Source: an uncultured Lachnospiraceae bacterium (GTDB lineage: Bacteria > Bacillota > Clostridia > Lachnospirales > Lachnospiraceae). From it: 9,465 bases of DNA. Shown here piece after piece: positions 7,700-9,465 of the stretch; the stretch's first letter is position 1, and each line of letters opens with the position of its first letter. Both the position numbers and the translations under genes were made by a program. The notes below the pieces were generated by a model, which saw only the letters and a list, made by a program, of their open reading frames with translations, did no database searches and was not told the origin of the DNA. The DNA is taken from contig CAMWKA010000046.1 of the NCBI GenBank assembly GCA_947174725.1, forward strand, positions 1 to 9,465, given 5' to 3'.

Positions 7700-8854
7700 T
7701 TATTTCACCGAATAATCAATAAAACAGATATTCAGATTGGCGTCTCCTGCAATTCCGGCGATAGAACCGTGAGTGGTGTATTGCCACATGACAAACTGAT
7801 ATGGATAATCCGGAATATCCATCTCCTGGGACAGCCATACATCATACCCGATCATGGAGCCTAAACTCAGCTTCTGGATCAGCCATTCCTTATCCCCATA
7901 GACCATCGGAAAATATCCGTTCTCTCTGATCTTATCCATAAACGCAAGCGCAATATTAGTGCGCTCCATCTTATCCAGCGAATCGATCCTTGAAACCTCA
8001 TTGGGTATGGTATCCATGGCAAAAACCACCGGATACTGTATCTTATTTCCGGAGATCGTATCGATGACAAACTGTGCCTCTTCCTCCGCTTCCTCCACAG
8101 TGACTGCCTGTGAGAAAAAATAAACCCCGACATCCAGTCCTGCTTCCGTGGCACGTTTCAGGTTATCCATAAAATACTCATCCATTGTGATCTCACCGGA
8201 ACTATATCCCCTTTGTCCAAGCCGCAGCATCACAAATTCTATCCCCGCGCGTTTCAATTCCAAAAAATCCACATAATCCTGGGTTTTGGAAATATCCACG
8301 CCCACATAGGAGACTCTTGTATTGTTCTCATAATATTTCATCAGCGGTCTCTGATACACCAGTCCCGAATAATCATAATCATTTCTCGCAAGATACTGAT
8401 TGATGCTTACCCACTCTTCCGTGCCGTTATCATGTATGATCAGCGTATGCAGCCCATCCGTAGCCGGATCATCCTTTACCACAACCGAAGAAGACTCCTC
8501 CGGTTCATTTTCCGCTGCCGTATCGCCCGGACGTTCCTCCCAGATATCCAGATCATCCGCCGTCAGCGTACTGCCGCTCAGCAGATCTTCCACGCTGTTC
8601 TCCAACTGGACATTCTGCGCATGCTCCTGCTCTGCCGCCGACAACGCGCCGGAATATTGGGAAGACACCTGCGCGCCGCCTCTCTGACCATTCCCGCTAT
8701 TGAGCAGTAATACAATAAGCAATATCCCCAAAACAGAAACACTGCCGATGATCACTGCATAACGAAACGTAACAGCGCTGCTGCGGCGCGTCATCTCATG
8801 ATCGTAATAATCGTCAAAATCATATTCATCTTCAAAATCATCATCTAATCTCAT
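7700..8854 (-). CDS. Membrane-anchored GH25 (lysozyme-like) protein, probably catalytically impaired
   Basis: A 384-residue protein. It has a very acidic cytoplasmic head (residues 1-20), one transmembrane helix (about 31-52), a Ser/Glu/Asp-rich low-complexity stalk (53-135) and a GH25 muramidase-like TIM barrel (about 182-384). Family marks are GVDISKTQ with the conserved first Asp187, GLDVGVYFFSQA (239-250), MVYGDKEWL (317-325) and MWQYTTHG...IAG (356-370). At the active-site strand, where homologues have an Asp-x-Glu pair (as I recall, YPVVFDME), this protein reads YPVVFAMD: Ala279 and Asp281. The late Asp of the V-D-L-N motif is Asn373. Three conserved acids are thus changed while the fold motifs persist, so it may bind peptidoglycan rather than cut it. 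The start has AAGGGA ten bases upstream. The gene converges with the AP2-type gene, 56 bases away. Confidence 0.85.
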   Translation of the reverse strand: MRLDDDFEDEYDFDDYYDHEMTRRSSAVTFRYAVIIGSVSVLGILLIVLLLNSGNGQRGGAQVSSQYSGALSAAEQEHAQNVQLENSVEDLLSGSTLTADDLDIWEERPGDTAAENEPEESSSVVVKDDPATDGLHTLIIHDNGTEEWVSINQYLARNDYDYSGLVYQRPLMKYYENNTRVSYVGVDISKTQDYVDFLELKRAGIEFVMLRLGQRGYSSGEITMDEYFMDNLKRATEAGLDVGVYFFSQAVTVEEAEEEAQFVIDTISGNKIQYPVVFAMDTIPNEVSRIDSLDKMERTNIALAFMDKIRENGYFPMVYGDKEWLIQKLSLGSMIGYDVWLSQEMDIPDYPYQFVMWQYTTHGSIAGIAGDANLNICFIDYSVK

Positions 8855-8893
8855 TGTTATGTTGTCCCTTTTTTAGTATAGGTGTTATTCAAT

Positions 8894-8912
8894 AAGGATT
8901 GCGAAAATCCTT
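8894..8912. repeat. Short perfect inverted repeat between the GH25 gene and the upstream small gene
   Basis: AAGGATT and AATCCTT form a perfect 7-bp stem around a 5-base loop. It lies 64 bases after the stop of the small gene at 8976 and 40 bases ahead of the GH25 start. No T-tract follows on either strand, so it is not a standard intrinsic terminator. It could be an operator or an mRNA 5' structure. On the minus strand TTGACT lies 17 bases upstream of AAGGAT, a weak promoter resemblance that overlaps the left arm. Confidence 0.45.
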
Positions 8913-8975
8913 CGACGGAATTTCGATAAAGTCAACTGTCTGCAACAAATATTGGTCTGGGAAATATGGAATGTT

Positions 8976-9347
8976 TCAATCCAAGTCAAGCCAGAACGCC
9001 GGCACATAACATTCTTTATATTGAGGACAATTCGGATAATCCTCCAGCAAATATTGTTTCAACGTTTCATTACTTTCAAAATAAGTAATTTCATCTGCAG
9101 GGATTTCACTGAACCAGCCATCGCTATATTGGCTTTGAGGACCTCCAAGTCCACAAGCCGGATGACTATCATGTACATGACACCACCAAGTAAATCCTTT
9201 GATCTTGATACCCAATTGTTCCATACAATCTATAAATTCACCGATATTTTCAACAGGACAAATCAAATCTATGTAACCATTTCCAACAGGCTGGATATGG
9301 AGCTTTTTCATAATATTATCAAGATTATTTTTCAATTCAAAATCCAT
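8976..9347 (-). CDS. Small conserved-looking cytosolic protein of unknown function; possible immunity protein
   Basis: I do not recognise a named family. About 123 residues from the ATG at 9347, with no signal peptide or membrane helix. It has a distinctive central block: GFTWWCHVHD, then CGLGGPQSQYSDGWFSEI, and a C-terminal end PAFWLDLD. The mix of Trp, Cys and Gly in fixed motifs after an N-terminal alpha/beta segment (GNGYIDLICPVENIGEFIDCMEQLGIKI) suggests a real folded domain. Start choice is uncertain: the frame reaches an ATG at 9395 with no ribosome site, while the ATG at 9347 has AAAGAG about ten bases upstream. Its GC content (about 35-38 percent in lines I counted) is well below the adjacent GH25 gene (above 50 percent in places), suggesting separate origin. 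It follows the end of another gene closely, the arrangement of many toxin/immunity pairs; that role is inference. Confidence 0.75.
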   Translation of the reverse strand: MDFELKNNLDNIMKKLHIQPVGNGYIDLICPVENIGEFIDCMEQLGIKIKGFTWWCHVHDSHPACGLGGPQSQYSDGWFSEIPADEITYFESNETLKQYLLEDYPNCPQYKECYVPAFWLDLD

Positions 9348-9410
9348 AGCAGTCACGCTCTTTATATCGAAATGTATCGTTTTGAATTTTATCATAGGTA
9401 TCTACGCGAT

Positions 9411-9465
9411 TCAATATCCTTTCGTGAAATCGCCGAAGTTTGCCGGAGCAACACCAATCTTAAAC
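9411..9465 (-). CDS. C-terminal end of an unidentified protein (cut by window edge)
   Basis: The minus strand has an open frame entering from the right edge and ending at a TGA (9413-9411), giving FKIGVAPANFGDFTKGY as the last 17 residues. It reads as protein-like and ends 15-63 bases before the next gene, depending on that gene's start. Too short to identify. It could be the C-terminal toxin domain of a polymorphic secreted protein, but that rests only on position and composition. Confidence 0.4.
   Translation of the reverse strand, partial: FKIGVAPANFGDFTKGY

Noticed and set aside
7682..7705. CTGC/GCAG hairpin followed by GTTTTATTT, considered as a terminator for the AP2-type gene
   Set aside because: The stem is only four base pairs, too weak to support a call.
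8875..8880. TATACT on the minus strand ahead of the GH25 gene
   Set aside because: It is too close to the AAGGGA ribosome site and lacks a -35 box or a TG extension.

Overview
The window reads as a chromosomal segment from an anaerobic Gram-positive bacterium of the Clostridia, most likely Lachnospiraceae. This is inferred from an ATP-type PEP carboxykinase, a SleB-type cell-wall hydrolase, a membrane-anchored GH25 protein, a long-form aminopeptidase P, purine-rich ribosome sites and a moderate GC content. Taxonomy cannot be fixed from the sequence alone.

Layout, left to right. Positions 1-1192 (minus) hold the first 397 codons of pckA, cut by the window edge. Positions 1418-5901 (minus) hold a compact three-gene unit transcribed thrC, then a receiver-domain/deoxyribose-phosphate aldolase fusion, then an aminopeptidase P gene. 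A clear extended -10 promoter precedes thrC and a hairpin with a T-tract follows the peptidase gene. Upstream of thrC, 5966-6589 (minus) encodes a small membrane-anchored SleB-like hydrolase with a TTG start. A divergent intergenic region of about 210-240 bp, with a strong promoter, leads to the only plus-strand gene (about 6834-7643), an AP2-type DNA-binding protein derived from an HNH/AP2 homing-endonuclease architecture. It converges with 7700-8854 (minus), a membrane-anchored GH25-like protein whose catalytic acidic residues appear to be replaced. The right end (8976-9465, minus) is more AT-rich. It carries a small unrecognised protein that could be an immunity protein and, upstream of it, the last 17 codons of another gene.

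How the genes may work together. thrC makes threonine, the aldolase domain handles deoxyribose-5-phosphate or a related aldol reaction, and the peptidase recycles proline-containing peptides, so the unit is metabolic. The unusual part is the complete CheY-like receiver, with all its phosphorylation residues, fused in frame to a complete aldolase. This would place a metabolic enzyme under direct phosphorelay control, or it uses the receiver as a protein-interaction module. That fusion is the strongest candidate for an undescribed system here. The GH25 pseudoenzyme candidate, the rewired AP2/HNH protein and the possible toxin/immunity edge are secondary.
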